A stretch of 64,000 nucleotides of DNA from Pseudomonas orientalis (GTDB lineage: Bacteria; Pseudomonadota; Gammaproteobacteria; Pseudomonadales; Pseudomonadaceae). The notes beneath the pieces were generated by a model. The model made no database searches. It had not been told where the DNA came from and worked only from the letters and a program-made list of their open reading frames with translations. Location: assembly GCF_001439815.1 (NCBI RefSeq), contig NZ_JYLM01000011.1, positions 1 to 64,000 on the forward strand, in the 5' to 3' direction. Positions 41,058 to 49,880 of this stretch are shown one piece after another. Position 1 is the first letter of the stretch. Each line of letters begins with the position of its first letter. The translations under genes and the position numbers were made by a program.

Positions 41058-42146
41058 TCACTTATGCAAAATCGCCCGATGAATATCCCCCAGCGCCATG
41101 ATGCGCTGGGCGGCGTTGAGCTTGATCGCCTCCTTGGGCATGCCGAACACCACACAACTGGCCTCGTCCTGCGCCACCGTGGTGGCGCCGGCGTCAAGCA
41201 TCTCCTTGAGCCCGCGCGCGCCGTCGTCGCCCATACCGGTCATGATGATGCCCGTGGCGTTTCTGCCGGCGAACCTGGCCACTGAGCGAAACAGCACATC
41301 CACTGAAGGCCGGTGCCGGTTGACCAGCGGCCCATCGATGACCTGAGCGTGATAATACGCGCCGCTGCGGGTGACCATCAGGTGCTTGCCGCCGGGGGCG
41401 ATCAGGGCCAGGCCGGGCAGAATGCGGTCATTGTTGCGCGCTTCGCGCACCTCGATCTCGCAGACGCTGTTGAGACGCTCGGCAAACGAGGCGGTGAATT
41501 TTTCCGGCATGTGCTGCACGATCACTATGCCCGGGCATACCCGCGGCAGCGCCCTCAGCACGGCCTCCAGCGCTTGGGTGCCGCCGGTGGAGGTGCCGAT
41601 GGCGACAATGCGTTCGGTGGTGTGCGCCATGGCCTGGCCATTGGCGGCGGGCAGGATCGCATCCGCGCTGAGCTTGCCGGCAGGTGCCGGTGAAGGTGAC
41701 TGGGCCGGGCTGACGCTGCGCTTTCCCAGGTTCCTGACGTTGGAGTTAGCCGCGGCACGGATCGCCGCCACCAACTCGGCCGCCGATTCGATCAGGAAAT
41801 TCTTCAAGCCGGTCGTGGGCTTGGTAATGATTTCCACGGCACCCGCCGCCAGCGCCTGCAGGGAGGTTTGCGCGCCTTTCTGGGTCAGCGACGAGCAGAT
41901 AACCACCGGTGTCGGCCGCTCGCTCATGATTTTCCTGAGAAAGGTGATGCCGTCCATGCGCGGCATTTCCACATCCAGCACGATCACATCCGGCCATTCC
42001 CGGGCGAGTTTATCCATGGCGAAAATCGGGTCGGAGGCGGCGCCCATCACATGGATATCCGGGGTGTCAGCGAGAATCGCCAGCAGTACCTGGCGCACCA
42101 CGGCCGAGTCATCGACCAGCAGCACACTGATTTTTTTGGTAGGCAT
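41058..42146 (-). CDS. cheB: Chemotaxis protein-glutamate methylesterase/glutaminase
   Basis: Response regulator-esterase that demethylates chemoreceptors. The 362-residue product has a receiver domain with Asp58 (VIVLDVEMPRMDG). A proline-rich linker (about 145-165) leads to the esterase domain with the catalytic triad Ser186 (GTSTGG), His212 (VQHMPE) and Asp308 (GDDGARG). It is last in a nine-gene operon read leftwards and overlaps cheD by 38 bases. The length and residues are typical, so adaptation should be complete. Confidence 0.95.
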   Translation of the reverse strand: MPTKKISVLLVDDSAVVRQVLLAILADTPDIHVMGAASDPIFAMDKLAREWPDVIVLDVEMPRMDGITFLRKIMSERPTPVVICSSLTQKGAQTSLQALAAGAVEIITKPTTGLKNFLIESAAELVAAIRAAANSNVRNLGKRSVSPAQSPSPAPAGKLSADAILPAANGQAMAHTTERIVAIGTSTGGTQALEAVLRALPRVCPGIVIVQHMPEKFTASFAERLNSVCEIEVREARNNDRILPGLALIAPGGKHLMVTRSGAYYHAQVIDGPLVNRHRPSVDVLFRSVARFAGRNATGIIMTGMGDDGARGLKEMLDAGATTVAQDEASCVVFGMPKEAIKLNAAQRIMALGDIHRAILHK

Positions 42147-42642
42147 CTTGTTGAAGTGTTCCCATCGGTTGGTGCCGGACCCAGACGTTGCCGTTCCACA
42201 GGTCGAACAGGATCGTGCGGTAACCGGTACTGCCCATGTCCTGGGCCGTCAGGTGCAATTGATAGCGCTCGGCCAGGGCCAGCGCCGCGCGAATATTCAG
42301 GCTGGCCACGTCGTGGGTCGGCAGGCGGCGCGGGTGATCGGGAAACATCTCACCGCCGCCGAACAATTTGACATCGTAATCCTGTGCACCCGTGCCATTG
42401 GCCTGCGCGTGGCGCAGCAGCAGTTCCAGGGCTTCGTCGCCATAGCGGCCGTCCAGGGGCTGATGATTGCGCGCTCGCCCCGGCAGCATGAAATGACACA
42501 TGCCGCCGATCCGCCGTTGCGGATGCCAGAAGGTGATCGCCACGCAGGAACCGAGCAAGGTGCGCAGGCGCGTCGGCCGCGTCGCAAAGCTGACCTGCCC
42601 AGGCGCCAACACCACTTCGCCCGCATCGACTGGTTTTTTCAT
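42109..42642 (-). CDS. cheD: Chemoreceptor glutamine deamidase
   Basis: The 177-residue enzyme deamidates receptor glutamines. The catalytic Cys33 lies in LLGSCVAITFWHP and His50 in GGMCHFMLPG; Thr is in the following region STGYRT. VKLFGGGEMF is the family block. It overlaps cheR by four bases and cheB by 38 bases. CheD is usual in accessory clusters such as P. aeruginosa che cluster II. Confidence 0.93.
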   Translation of the reverse strand: MKKPVDAGEVVLAPGQVSFATRPTRLRTLLGSCVAITFWHPQRRIGGMCHFMLPGRARNHQPLDGRYGDEALELLLRHAQANGTGAQDYDVKLFGGGEMFPDHPRRLPTHDVASLNIRAALALAERYQLHLTAQDMGSTGYRTILFDLWNGNVWVRHQPMGTLQQDAYQKNQCAAGR

Positions 42643-43457
42643 GGCTTGCGGTAAATCGACGGCGCCACCAGCTTCAAGGTGTCGTTGACACCGTTGAGGC
42701 TTTCGGAGTGGCTGATGACGAAATAACCGCCGGGTTTGAGCAGCGGCAACAGACGCGCGACCACCTGGCTCTTGGTGGGCTGGTCGAAATAGATCATCAC
42801 GTTGCGCAGGAAGATCACCTCGAACTCGCCCAGGGCCGGCAGCGCCTCGTTCAGGTTGACCTGCACGAAATTGACGCGGTTACGCAAGGCCTTGTCGATC
42901 AGGAACGTACCCTCCTGGCGGCCGATGCCCTTGAGGCAGTACTTGGTCAGCAGCAGCTGGGGCAGCGTGCCGGCGCGCTCCATGGCGTAGTGGCCGTTGC
43001 GCGCCTTGGCCAGCACTTGGGTGCTGATATCCGAGCCAACCACCTCCCAAGGCGTAGTGCCCAGGCTCTCGGCCAACGTCATCGCCAGGCTGTAGGGTTC
43101 TTCGCCCGAGGAACTGGCCGCGCTCCACACGCGAAATACCTTGCCCGGCGCGGCCTTGGGCAGCACTTGCTGGCGCAGGAAGTCGAAGTGCTTGGGCTCG
43201 CGAAAAAAATAGGTTTCGTTGGTGGTCAACAGATCCAGGGCAACCTGCAGTTCGCCCTTGCGTTGGTCACTCATGATCAGCTTGAAGTATTCGCCGTAGC
43301 TGTGCAGTTCGTAGTGCTTGAGGCGCTTGAACAAGCGCCCGGCCACCAGGGCTTTCTTGGCCGGCGACAGGTTGATGCCGGCCGCACGGTACAGCCAGCT
43401 CTGGAACTGGCCGAATTCACGATCATCGATGGAGGCGGTATCTGGCATGGTCGACAC
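42639..43457 (-). CDS. cheR: Chemotaxis protein methyltransferase
   Basis: S-adenosylmethionine-dependent methyltransferase acting on receptor glutamates. The 272-residue product has the N-terminal helical domain with NLSPAKKALVAGRLFKRLK and the Rossmann core with VFRVWSAASSSGEEPYSLAM. IFLRNVMIYFD is the conserved post-catalytic strand. The start is GTG 43457, directly after the cheW stop, or ATG 43448 three codons in; the latter has better spacing from GAG. It is coupled with cheW upstream and cheD downstream. Confidence 0.94.
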   Translation of the reverse strand: MSTMPDTASIDDREFGQFQSWLYRAAGINLSPAKKALVAGRLFKRLKHYELHSYGEYFKLIMSDQRKGELQVALDLLTTNETYFFREPKHFDFLRQQVLPKAAPGKVFRVWSAASSSGEEPYSLAMTLAESLGTTPWEVVGSDISTQVLAKARNGHYAMERAGTLPQLLLTKYCLKGIGRQEGTFLIDKALRNRVNFVQVNLNEALPALGEFEVIFLRNVMIYFDQPTKSQVVARLLPLLKPGGYFVISHSESLNGVNDTLKLVAPSIYRKP

Positions 43458-43997
43458 TCAACGCGGATCGAGGTCGAGGGCCGCCGCCTGGCCGCCCTCG
43501 GCGAGGCTGGACATCTCATCGATGGACAGCACCTTCTCCACCTCCAGCACAATCACGAACTTGCCGTCGACCTTGGCCATGCCGCCGATGAAATCGGCGC
43601 GAATCCGCGCGCCGAAACTGGGCGGCGGCTCAATCTGCGCGGCCGGGATCTCCTGCACGGCAGAAACGGTGTCGACCAGCAACCCGATATCCTGAGGCCG
43701 ACCGTCGTCGGTATTCGCCTCGATGATGATCACACAGGAGCGCCGGGTAATCGCCGAGTTGGCCCGCCCAAAGCGCGCCGACAAGTCCACCACCGGCACT
43801 ACCGCGCCGCGCAGGTTGATCACCCCGCGCACGAACGCCGGCATCATCGGCACCACGGTCAGGCTGCCGTATTCGATAATTTCCTTGATGCCCAGAATGC
43901 CGATGGCGAACATTTCACCGCCCAGCATGAAGGTCAGGTATTGCGCGTCCTCATCCACCGCAACCGCGGTCTGCCGAGTCGTCATCACTGCGCCCAT
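43458..43997 (-). CDS. cheW: CheW adaptor protein
   Basis: Scaffold linking CheA to receptors. The 179-residue SH3-like adaptor has YLTFMLGGEMFAIGILGIKEII and PAFVRGVINLRGAVVPVVDLSARFG, the CheW hallmark. An unusually long middle part, IEPPPSFGARIRADFIGGMAKVDGKFVIVLEVEKVL, completes the second subdomain. An alternative ATG lies four codons in. It lies between the receptor gene and cheR in the operon. Confidence 0.94.
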   Translation of the reverse strand: MGAVMTTRQTAVAVDEDAQYLTFMLGGEMFAIGILGIKEIIEYGSLTVVPMMPAFVRGVINLRGAVVPVVDLSARFGRANSAITRRSCVIIIEANTDDGRPQDIGLLVDTVSAVQEIPAAQIEPPPSFGARIRADFIGGMAKVDGKFVIVLEVEKVLSIDEMSSLAEGGQAAALDLDPR

Positions 43998-44032
43998 GTC
44001 ACTCTCCTTGTTGGCCCGTCTCGATCGTGGGA

Positions 44033-45691
44033 TCAGAAGCGGGTGAAGTCCGCTTCGTCAGGTGCGCTGGCCATGTTGTAGGCAAAGGCCTTGCGTGGTG
44101 CCTGTGGTTTCGGGCGTGGCGGCTGACGGCCGGGCTTGCTGCCGGGGCTGTCGACGCTGCTGCTTTGACCCGCAGCTGTTGGGGTTGAATCCAGCACGAA
44201 GAAGCTCATGGCTTGTTGCAATTGCTCGGCCTGGCTGCTCATTTCTTCGGCCGTGGCCGCCAGCTCCTCGCTGCTCGAAGCATTTTGCTGGGTCACCTGG
44301 TTGAGCTGGGTCATCGCCGTGTTGATCTGCCCGACACCGGCGGCCTGCTCTTCGGAGGCGGCGCTGATTTCCTGCACCAGGTCGGAGGTCTTGTTGATGG
44401 ACGGCACCATTTCGTCAAGCAGCTTGCCGGCCTTCTCAGCCATGTCCACGCTGCTGGACGACAGCTCGCCGATTTCCTGGGCCGCGACCTGGCTGCGCTC
44501 GGCCAGCTTGCGCACTTCGGCGGCCACCACGGCAAAGCCCTTGCCGTGCTCGCCGGCCCGAGCGGCCTCGATGGCGGCATTGAGGGCGAGCAGATTGGTC
44601 TGGTAGGCGATGTCATCGATGATGCTGATGCGTTGGGCGATTTTCTTCATCGCCACCACGGTCTGCTGTACCGACTCGCCGCCTTCGGTGGCTTCCTTGG
44701 CGGCCTTGCTGGCCATGCCATCGGTGACCTTGGCGTTCTCGGTGTTCTGGTTGATGCTGGCGCTCATCTGTTCCACCGAGGCGCTGGTTTCCTCGACACT
44801 GGCGGCCTGTTCACTGGTGGCCTGGCTCATCGATTGCGCGGTGGCGCTGACCTGTTCGGAGGCGCTGGCCAGGTTATCGGCGGCGTTACGCACTTCGCCG
44901 ATGATATGCGCCAGCTTGCCGACCATGTTGCGCATGGCGTTGAGCACCATGCCGGTTTCGTCTTTGGCACCCGGCTCGATGTGGGCGTTGAGGTTGCCTT
45001 CGGCCAATTGTTCGGCGGCGGTTGCGGCCTGCCTCAGGGGGCGGGAAATAATCCGGGCAACAAATACCGCCAGGCCCAGGCCGATCAACAAGGCTGCGAC
45101 CAGCACCGCGATGATCGACAGGCGTGCGTTTTCGTACAGCGCCGCGCCCTTGTCACCCGCCACCGTCGCGCCGGCGTCATTGAGTTCGACCATTTTCTGC
45201 AGGCGGCTGGTCACTTCATCGAAATGCCCCTTGGACTCTCCCCTGAGCAAACCGCGCGCCTGGGCTTCCTGATTCTGCCGGGAAAACTCGAGCACTTGCT
45301 TGCTGCTCGCCAGGTACGCGTCCCACGCGCTCTTCACGCTGGCCAGCAGTTGGCGGTCTTCATCGTTCGACAGCAACTGCTCATAGGTGCCCATGCGGGT
45401 GTCGAACTGTTGACGCGCCTCGGCGGCTTCACGTTCGGCCTGGGCCTTTTCCTCGGCGATCTCGGTCGCGAGGTGGCGGTTTTCCTTCAAGCGATAGTTG
45501 GCGGCAAAAAAACGCATGCCGGCCGCTGCACGCATGGAAGGCATCCAGTTGCCCTTGATGTCCTGGGCCGCATGATTGACCGCACCGAGCTGGAGGATGG
45601 CAAAGCCGCCCATGGCCGCAGTGAGCGCCAGGACCACCAGGAACGAGCTGATCAACTTGGTGGAAATTTTAAGATCGTAGAACCATTTCAT
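44033..45691 (-). CDS. Methyl-accepting chemotaxis protein with C-terminal pentapeptide-like tail
   Basis: The 552-residue receptor has a first membrane helix at about 12-34 and a periplasmic four-helix-bundle ligand domain (about 35-190). A second helix lies near 190-212, then HAMP and the cytoplasmic coiled coil. The signalling tip reads IAYQTNLLALNAAIEAARAG. Methylation regions with paired Glu/Gln flank it. The C terminus has a proline- and lysine-rich linker (about 510-535) and ends DFTRF, which resembles the WxxF/xWEEF-type CheR or CheB docking peptide. It is encoded next to cheW and cheA, so it is the main client of this pathway. Ligand unknown. Confidence 0.93.
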   Translation of the reverse strand: MKWFYDLKISTKLISSFLVVLALTAAMGGFAILQLGAVNHAAQDIKGNWMPSMRAAAGMRFFAANYRLKENRHLATEIAEEKAQAEREAAEARQQFDTRMGTYEQLLSNDEDRQLLASVKSAWDAYLASSKQVLEFSRQNQEAQARGLLRGESKGHFDEVTSRLQKMVELNDAGATVAGDKGAALYENARLSIIAVLVAALLIGLGLAVFVARIISRPLRQAATAAEQLAEGNLNAHIEPGAKDETGMVLNAMRNMVGKLAHIIGEVRNAADNLASASEQVSATAQSMSQATSEQAASVEETSASVEQMSASINQNTENAKVTDGMASKAAKEATEGGESVQQTVVAMKKIAQRISIIDDIAYQTNLLALNAAIEAARAGEHGKGFAVVAAEVRKLAERSQVAAQEIGELSSSSVDMAEKAGKLLDEMVPSINKTSDLVQEISAASEEQAAGVGQINTAMTQLNQVTQQNASSSEELAATAEEMSSQAEQLQQAMSFFVLDSTPTAAGQSSSVDSPGSKPGRQPPRPKPQAPRKAFAYNMASAPDEADFTRF

Positions 45692-45719
45692 CGGGAACCT
45701 CCATGGAATTGCTTATGCG

Positions 45720-47759
45720 TCAGCGAACGACGACCGGCGGCGATTGAGGCGCCTGGGGCGTGCGGGCTTCCAGTTGTACGAGTTGGTTGAGCAGTGCCGG
45801 TACATCCAGGATCAGGGCCACGGCTCCGCTGCCCAATATGGTCGAGCCGCTGATGCCGCGCAGCGCGCCGAACAGCTTGCCCAACGGTTTGATCACGGTC
45901 TGGAACTCACCGAGCAGGTCATCCACCACCAGCCCGGCCTTATGCTCGGCGTAGCGCACCACCACCACGTTCCGGCGCCGTGCAGCCGGGCCTTCGTGGC
46001 TGAAGTGTTTGCGCAGGTCCACCAGCGGCAAGACTTCGCCACGCAGGTCCAGATAGCCGTTGTCGTGGCTGGACTGGCGCCGGGTTTCGTCCAGTTCGAT
46101 ACATTCCTGGACCATGTCCAGGGGAATCACATAGGTGGATTGGTCGATGCCGACCAGAAACCCATTGATGATCGCCAGGGTCAGCGGCAAGCGGATGCGC
46201 ACCACCGTGCCCTCGCCGGGGCGGCTGTCCAGGTCGACGGTGCCGCGTAACAACGTGATATTGCGCTTGACCACGTCCATGCCGACGCCGCGCCCGGACA
46301 GGTTGGTCACCGCCTCGGCGGTGGAGAACCCCGCTTCGAAGATCAAGTTGTAGATCTCCTGGTCGGTCAGCACCGCGCCGCTGGCCACCAGCCCGCGTTC
46401 CTGGGCCTTTTGCAGGATGCGTTCGCGGTTGAGCCCGGCGCCGTCGTCGGCGATTTCAATGACGATGCTCCCCGAGTCATGGTAGGCATTGAGGCTCAGG
46501 TGGCCCTTGGTCGGCTTGCCGGCCGCACGCCGTGCCTCGGCGCTTTCGATACCGTGGTCCATGGCGTTGCGCAGCAGGTGCATCAGCGGGTCGCCGATTT
46601 TCTCGACCACGGTCTTGTCCAGTTCGGTGTCCGCACCGCTGATGATCAGCTCGATGTCCTTGCCCAGCTCCTGGCTGATATCGCGCACCACACGGCGAAA
46701 ACGGTTGAACGTGTCACCAATGGGGATCATGCGCAGGTGCAGAGCGCCATCGAGAATCTCTTCGACCAGCGCCGATACCGTCGAGGTCGCCTCTTGCAAG
46801 GGGTCGTTGTTACAGGAGCGGGCCAGCAGGCTTGAGCCGGCACTGGCGATCACCAGTTCGCCGACCAGATTGATCAGCTCGTCGAGCTTGTCGGCGTTGA
46901 CCCGCACGTAATTGCCGTCGCGCGGTTTCGCCTCGCCGGCGGCGACAGAACGCTGCGGTGTCGTCGCCACAAGGCCCTGCTCTGCCTGGGTGACCCGTTC
47001 GCCAGCAACGACCGCAGTGCTCCCAGGCGCTTCGTCCACCGCACTGATGTGCACCTCGCAGTCGTCACGCACAAAGTCGAACACTTCGTTGAGGGTGGCG
47101 TGGCTGGCCGTCGAGCGCAGGTCGATCTCGAACCCCAGGTAGCAGCTTTCCGGGTCCCAGCGGTCTATGGGCGGGATGCTGTCGGTCAGGGTGGTGACCT
47201 GCATCAGCTGCCCCAAGGTCTCGAGGTAACGCAGAAATGACAGGGGGTCCATGCCGTTACGGAACACGTCCACACCAAAGCGCAGGGAGATGTGCCAGAG
47301 CACTTCGGCCGCCGCGTCGTCGGCCACCTCAACGGTTGCGACGCCGGCAGCGGCGGTTCGCATCGGCTGGTAGGCGCTCAGCGCCTCGCGCAATGCCTCA
47401 CCGCGCGCCAGAGCGGCAGGCGTCGGCGTCTCACCGCGGTTGGCGACCACTTCGACCAGTTCGAGCATATGGTCGCCGCACTTGAGCAACAGCGCGATGA
47501 ATACGGCGTCCACCGCCACTTCGCCATCGCGCAGGCGGTCAAGCACGTCTTCGACGATATGCGTGAACCCCACGATCGACGCCAGCCCGAAAAGGCCCGC
47601 CGACCCCTTGATGGTGTGCGCGGCGCGGAAAATCGCGCCAATGGCGTCCTCGTCGCCGGGCTCGCTTTCCAGTTGCAGCAGGGATTGCTCCATGGCCTGC
47701 AACAGCTCGCGTGCCTCAACGATGAATGTCTGCAGTGCCTGATCGAGATTGATGCTCAC
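45720..47759 (-). CDS. cheA: Chemotaxis histidine kinase
   Basis: The 679-residue CheA has P1 with phospho-His48 (FRAAHTIKGSAGLFG). A P2-like spacer (about 160-260) follows, then P3 dimerisation (VNADKLDELINLVGELV) and the P4 ATPase with HLLRNAMDHGIE, DDGAGL and SGRGVGMDVVK. P5 is a CheW-like domain with GEVLPLVDLR. No C-terminal receiver is fused. It is placed between the STAS gene and the receptor gene. All catalytic residues look intact. Confidence 0.96.
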   Translation of the reverse strand: MSINLDQALQTFIVEARELLQAMEQSLLQLESEPGDEDAIGAIFRAAHTIKGSAGLFGLASIVGFTHIVEDVLDRLRDGEVAVDAVFIALLLKCGDHMLELVEVVANRGETPTPAALARGEALREALSAYQPMRTAAAGVATVEVADDAAAEVLWHISLRFGVDVFRNGMDPLSFLRYLETLGQLMQVTTLTDSIPPIDRWDPESCYLGFEIDLRSTASHATLNEVFDFVRDDCEVHISAVDEAPGSTAVVAGERVTQAEQGLVATTPQRSVAAGEAKPRDGNYVRVNADKLDELINLVGELVIASAGSSLLARSCNNDPLQEATSTVSALVEEILDGALHLRMIPIGDTFNRFRRVVRDISQELGKDIELIISGADTELDKTVVEKIGDPLMHLLRNAMDHGIESAEARRAAGKPTKGHLSLNAYHDSGSIVIEIADDGAGLNRERILQKAQERGLVASGAVLTDQEIYNLIFEAGFSTAEAVTNLSGRGVGMDVVKRNITLLRGTVDLDSRPGEGTVVRIRLPLTLAIINGFLVGIDQSTYVIPLDMVQECIELDETRRQSSHDNGYLDLRGEVLPLVDLRKHFSHEGPAARRRNVVVVRYAEHKAGLVVDDLLGEFQTVIKPLGKLFGALRGISGSTILGSGAVALILDVPALLNQLVQLEARTPQAPQSPPVVVR

Positions 47760-47800
47760 CGGGACCTTCCTTGTCGATCAAAAAACGTGGGAAGCGCTGA

Positions 47801-48088
47801 CTATGAGGCCGCGCTGCGACACAGTTGGAGCGCTTGCACGACCACCTGGCTCTGGCCGGTCACGCTCAAGGCAATACCTGCGACGCCGGCTTCACGCTGG
47901 ATGACCGCGAGCAACTGCAAGCCGGCGCCATCGATTTCCGTGACCTCCGACAGGTCCAGCTCCAGGCGCGGTGCCGCGCCCATCTGCGGCAGCAGCGCAC
48001 CCGCCAGTTCCGCCACGGTGTAGATCGTCAGCTCGCCGTCAATGCGCACGCGGGCAGTGTCGTCGACTGTTTCAGTGGTTATCGGCAT
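47801..48088 (-). CDS. STAS-domain protein in chemotaxis operon
   Basis: The 95-residue single STAS domain resembles anti-anti-sigma factors of the SpoIIAA type. ARVRIDGELTIYTVAELAG is the first strand-helix. LDLSEVTEIDGAGLQLL is the signature loop; the usual Ser of D-S-[AS]-G is replaced by Asp-Gly (TEIDGAG), so phosphorylation there is doubtful. GGAGG precedes ATG 48088. It lies between cheY and cheA. STAS genes occur in some accessory che clusters and may modulate CheA or link to another regulator. Confidence 0.85.
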   Translation of the reverse strand: MPITTETVDDTARVRIDGELTIYTVAELAGALLPQMGAAPRLELDLSEVTEIDGAGLQLLAVIQREAGVAGIALSVTGQSQVVVQALQLCRSAAS

Positions 48089-48112
48089 GGGAGCCTCCCT
48101 GGCGCCGGGGGA

Positions 48113-48481
48113 TCAGGGCAGGATCAGTTTAGACACGGCTGCCAACATCTGCGCCGGCTGGAACGGTTTGACCACCCACGCCTTGGCGCCGGCGGCCTGG
48201 CCCTCGGCCTTCTTCGATTCCTGGGACTCGGTGGTCAGCATGATGATCGGGGTGAACTTGTAATTGGCCAGCTTCTTGACCTCCTTGACGAAGGTGATGC
48301 CGTCCATGTTGGGCATGTTCACGTCGCTGATGATCAAGTGCACTTTCTGCCCGGTCAGCTTGCTCAGGGCATCCTTGCCGTCGCTGGCCTCGATGACGTC
48401 ATAGCCGGCGCTTTTCAGGGCAATGCCGACCACTTGCCGCACGCTGCTCGAGTCGTCGACCACTAATACATTCTTCGCCAT
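48113..48481 (-). CDS. cheY: CheY-like response regulator
   Basis: The 122-residue single receiver domain has acidic residues Asp9-Asp10 (VVDDSSSVRQ), phospho-Asp53 (IISDVNMPNMDG), Thr in MLTTESQ and Lys in VVKPFQP. It is second in the operon and probably takes phosphate from the CheA encoded downstream. Whether it targets the flagellar motor or another output cannot be told. It overlaps nothing; ten bases separate it from the upstream receptor. Confidence 0.93.
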   Translation of the reverse strand: MAKNVLVVDDSSSVRQVVGIALKSAGYDVIEASDGKDALSKLTGQKVHLIISDVNMPNMDGITFVKEVKKLANYKFTPIIMLTTESQESKKAEGQAAGAKAWVVKPFQPAQMLAAVSKLILP

Positions 48482-48490
48482 GATGTGCTC

Positions 48491-49705
48491 CTAAAAGAAG
48501 GTGATGTCTTGAGAGTGCTGCTGCGCGGTCGCCGCTCCGTGATGGAGGCGCCGTTGCTCGTCGGTGGCGTAGGTGGCTTCCATGCGCGCGAGCCACTGCC
48601 GGGCATCGACCCCCACCGCCTGGTCCGGCGCCTGGCTGGCTTGCAGGAGGTGGTCATGCAAGGCCTGCATGTTGTCTCGCACGTGGCTGAGGATCTGGCT
48701 GACGCGGTCCTGGAATTGCAGGCTGACCAGCACTTCGGTCATCTCATCACGGATGCCGTAGCTTTCCTGCTTGAGCAGGTCGGCAGAGTCGGCCAGGCGC
48801 CCGGTGATGTTCTGGAAGCGCTCGAGCACCCGTTGAATGCTGTTTTCGGACTCGGCCACCGAGTGGCTGTCCTGGTCGGCACTGCTGGACGCGGCCTGCA
48901 CCAATTGCGTGATGGCGTTATTGATGATGTCGACCTTGGCCGACATCTGCTGGCCGGTTTCACTGGATTTGTTCGACAGGCTGCGCACCGCATCGGCCAC
49001 CACCGCAAAGCCGCGCCCTGCCTCGCCGGCACGCGCCGCCTCGATGGCGGCGTTGAGGGCCAGCAGGTTGGTCTGCGCGGCAATCGCCGCCACGTCGGCG
49101 GCCATGGCGCGCAGTTCCTTGGTATAGGCGGTGAGGCTGCGGACCTGGGCCAGGGTCTGGTCACGGCTGGTCTGAGTGGCCTTGAGCGAGTTGATCACCT
49201 GGCTCAGTTCGCTGTCACTGCGCGCCAGCACCTCCAGCGCGCCATCGGCGGACTGCCCATCCAGTTCGCCGGCAGCCTGCTGCGAGGCCTGTACCGTTTC
49301 CTGCAATCGCGCGGCGATCCCGGTGAAACGGTTGGCCAGGCTTACAATCGCTTCTTCAGTCTGATGCCGGGAGCTTTCCACCTGCTTGGCCCAGATCGGC
49401 ATGGCGCCCAGCAACACTTCATCGAGCTGTGCGCGAGAAGCCATGCCATTGTGCGCTGCGTCCACCGTTGACCGATCCGCCTGCCCCCGCGACATCGCGC
49501 GCAACACAGCCTTGCGCTGTGAACCTGTGCTCCAGGCACAGGCACCGAGACCCATCAACACCAATACCGCACAGGCCACCAGGTTGGCCGTGGAGGCTGA
49601 TTGCACCAGCAACCACACAACGGCGGGCACTACCGGGATGAGAGCAAACCAGCAAAAACGCGGGTAACCAGGGAGGGGAATGCGCACGGATTGACGCTGG
49701 GTCAT
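48491..49705 (-). CDS. Methyl-accepting chemotaxis-like protein without periplasmic ligand domain
   Basis: The 404-residue protein has two N-terminal membrane helices (about 16-33 and 39-58) joined by only a few residues, so no periplasmic sensor exists. HAMP is absent. The coiled coil carries the signalling tip (IAAQTNLLALNAAIEAARAG near 220). The C-terminal region ends HSQDITFF. It is the first gene of the che operon, 46 bases after a sigma-28-like promoter. It may sense membrane or cytoplasmic state, or be a signalling scaffold. Confidence 0.9.
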   Translation of the reverse strand: MTQRQSVRIPLPGYPRFCWFALIPVVPAVVWLLVQSASTANLVACAVLVLMGLGACAWSTGSQRKAVLRAMSRGQADRSTVDAAHNGMASRAQLDEVLLGAMPIWAKQVESSRHQTEEAIVSLANRFTGIAARLQETVQASQQAAGELDGQSADGALEVLARSDSELSQVINSLKATQTSRDQTLAQVRSLTAYTKELRAMAADVAAIAAQTNLLALNAAIEAARAGEAGRGFAVVADAVRSLSNKSSETGQQMSAKVDIINNAITQLVQAASSSADQDSHSVAESENSIQRVLERFQNITGRLADSADLLKQESYGIRDEMTEVLVSLQFQDRVSQILSHVRDNMQALHDHLLQASQAPDQAVGVDARQWLARMEATYATDEQRRLHHGAATAQQHSQDITFF

Positions 49706-49750
49706 GAGTTCGATCCTTGAACAGTGTTGCGGATATAGACGACATAGGGG

Positions 49751-49777
49751 TTATCTGCCCAGTGCCTCGCAACTTTA
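49751..49777 (-). promoter_or_regulatory. Sigma-28 (FliA)-type promoter of the che operon
   Basis: Read towards the operon the sequence is TAAA, 15 bases, GCAGATAA. The flagellar sigma-28 consensus is TAAA-N15-GCCGATAA, so there is one mismatch with exact spacing. The implied transcription start is about 38 bases before ATG 49705. The rest of 49706-49880 shows no gene. Confidence 0.7.
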
Positions 49778-49880
49778 GAATCCTGATATGCCTTCCGTCT
49801 GTTTTATGACCATTGGATGACCGGCCTGGTGTCCTGGCCCCGTGCACTGAACAAAAACGGAATATGGCGTGCGCGCGGAA

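Noticed and set aside
40134..41197. Overlapping minus-strand frames of 220-278 codons in the repeat island
   Set aside because: Two or more frames are open at once because the tandem unit has no stop codons. The translations only repeat one peptide with frame shifts each 69/70 bp, and they extend into cheB.
44213..45790. 525-codon plus-strand frame opposite the chemoreceptor
   Set aside because: It is an open mirror frame of a long coiled-coil gene; the Gly/His/Leu-rich translation resembles nothing.
41058..49705. Wsp-type surface-sensing cluster
   Set aside because: No GGDEF-output regulator is encoded in the operon, and cheD plus a separate cheY point to an accessory chemotaxis cluster instead.
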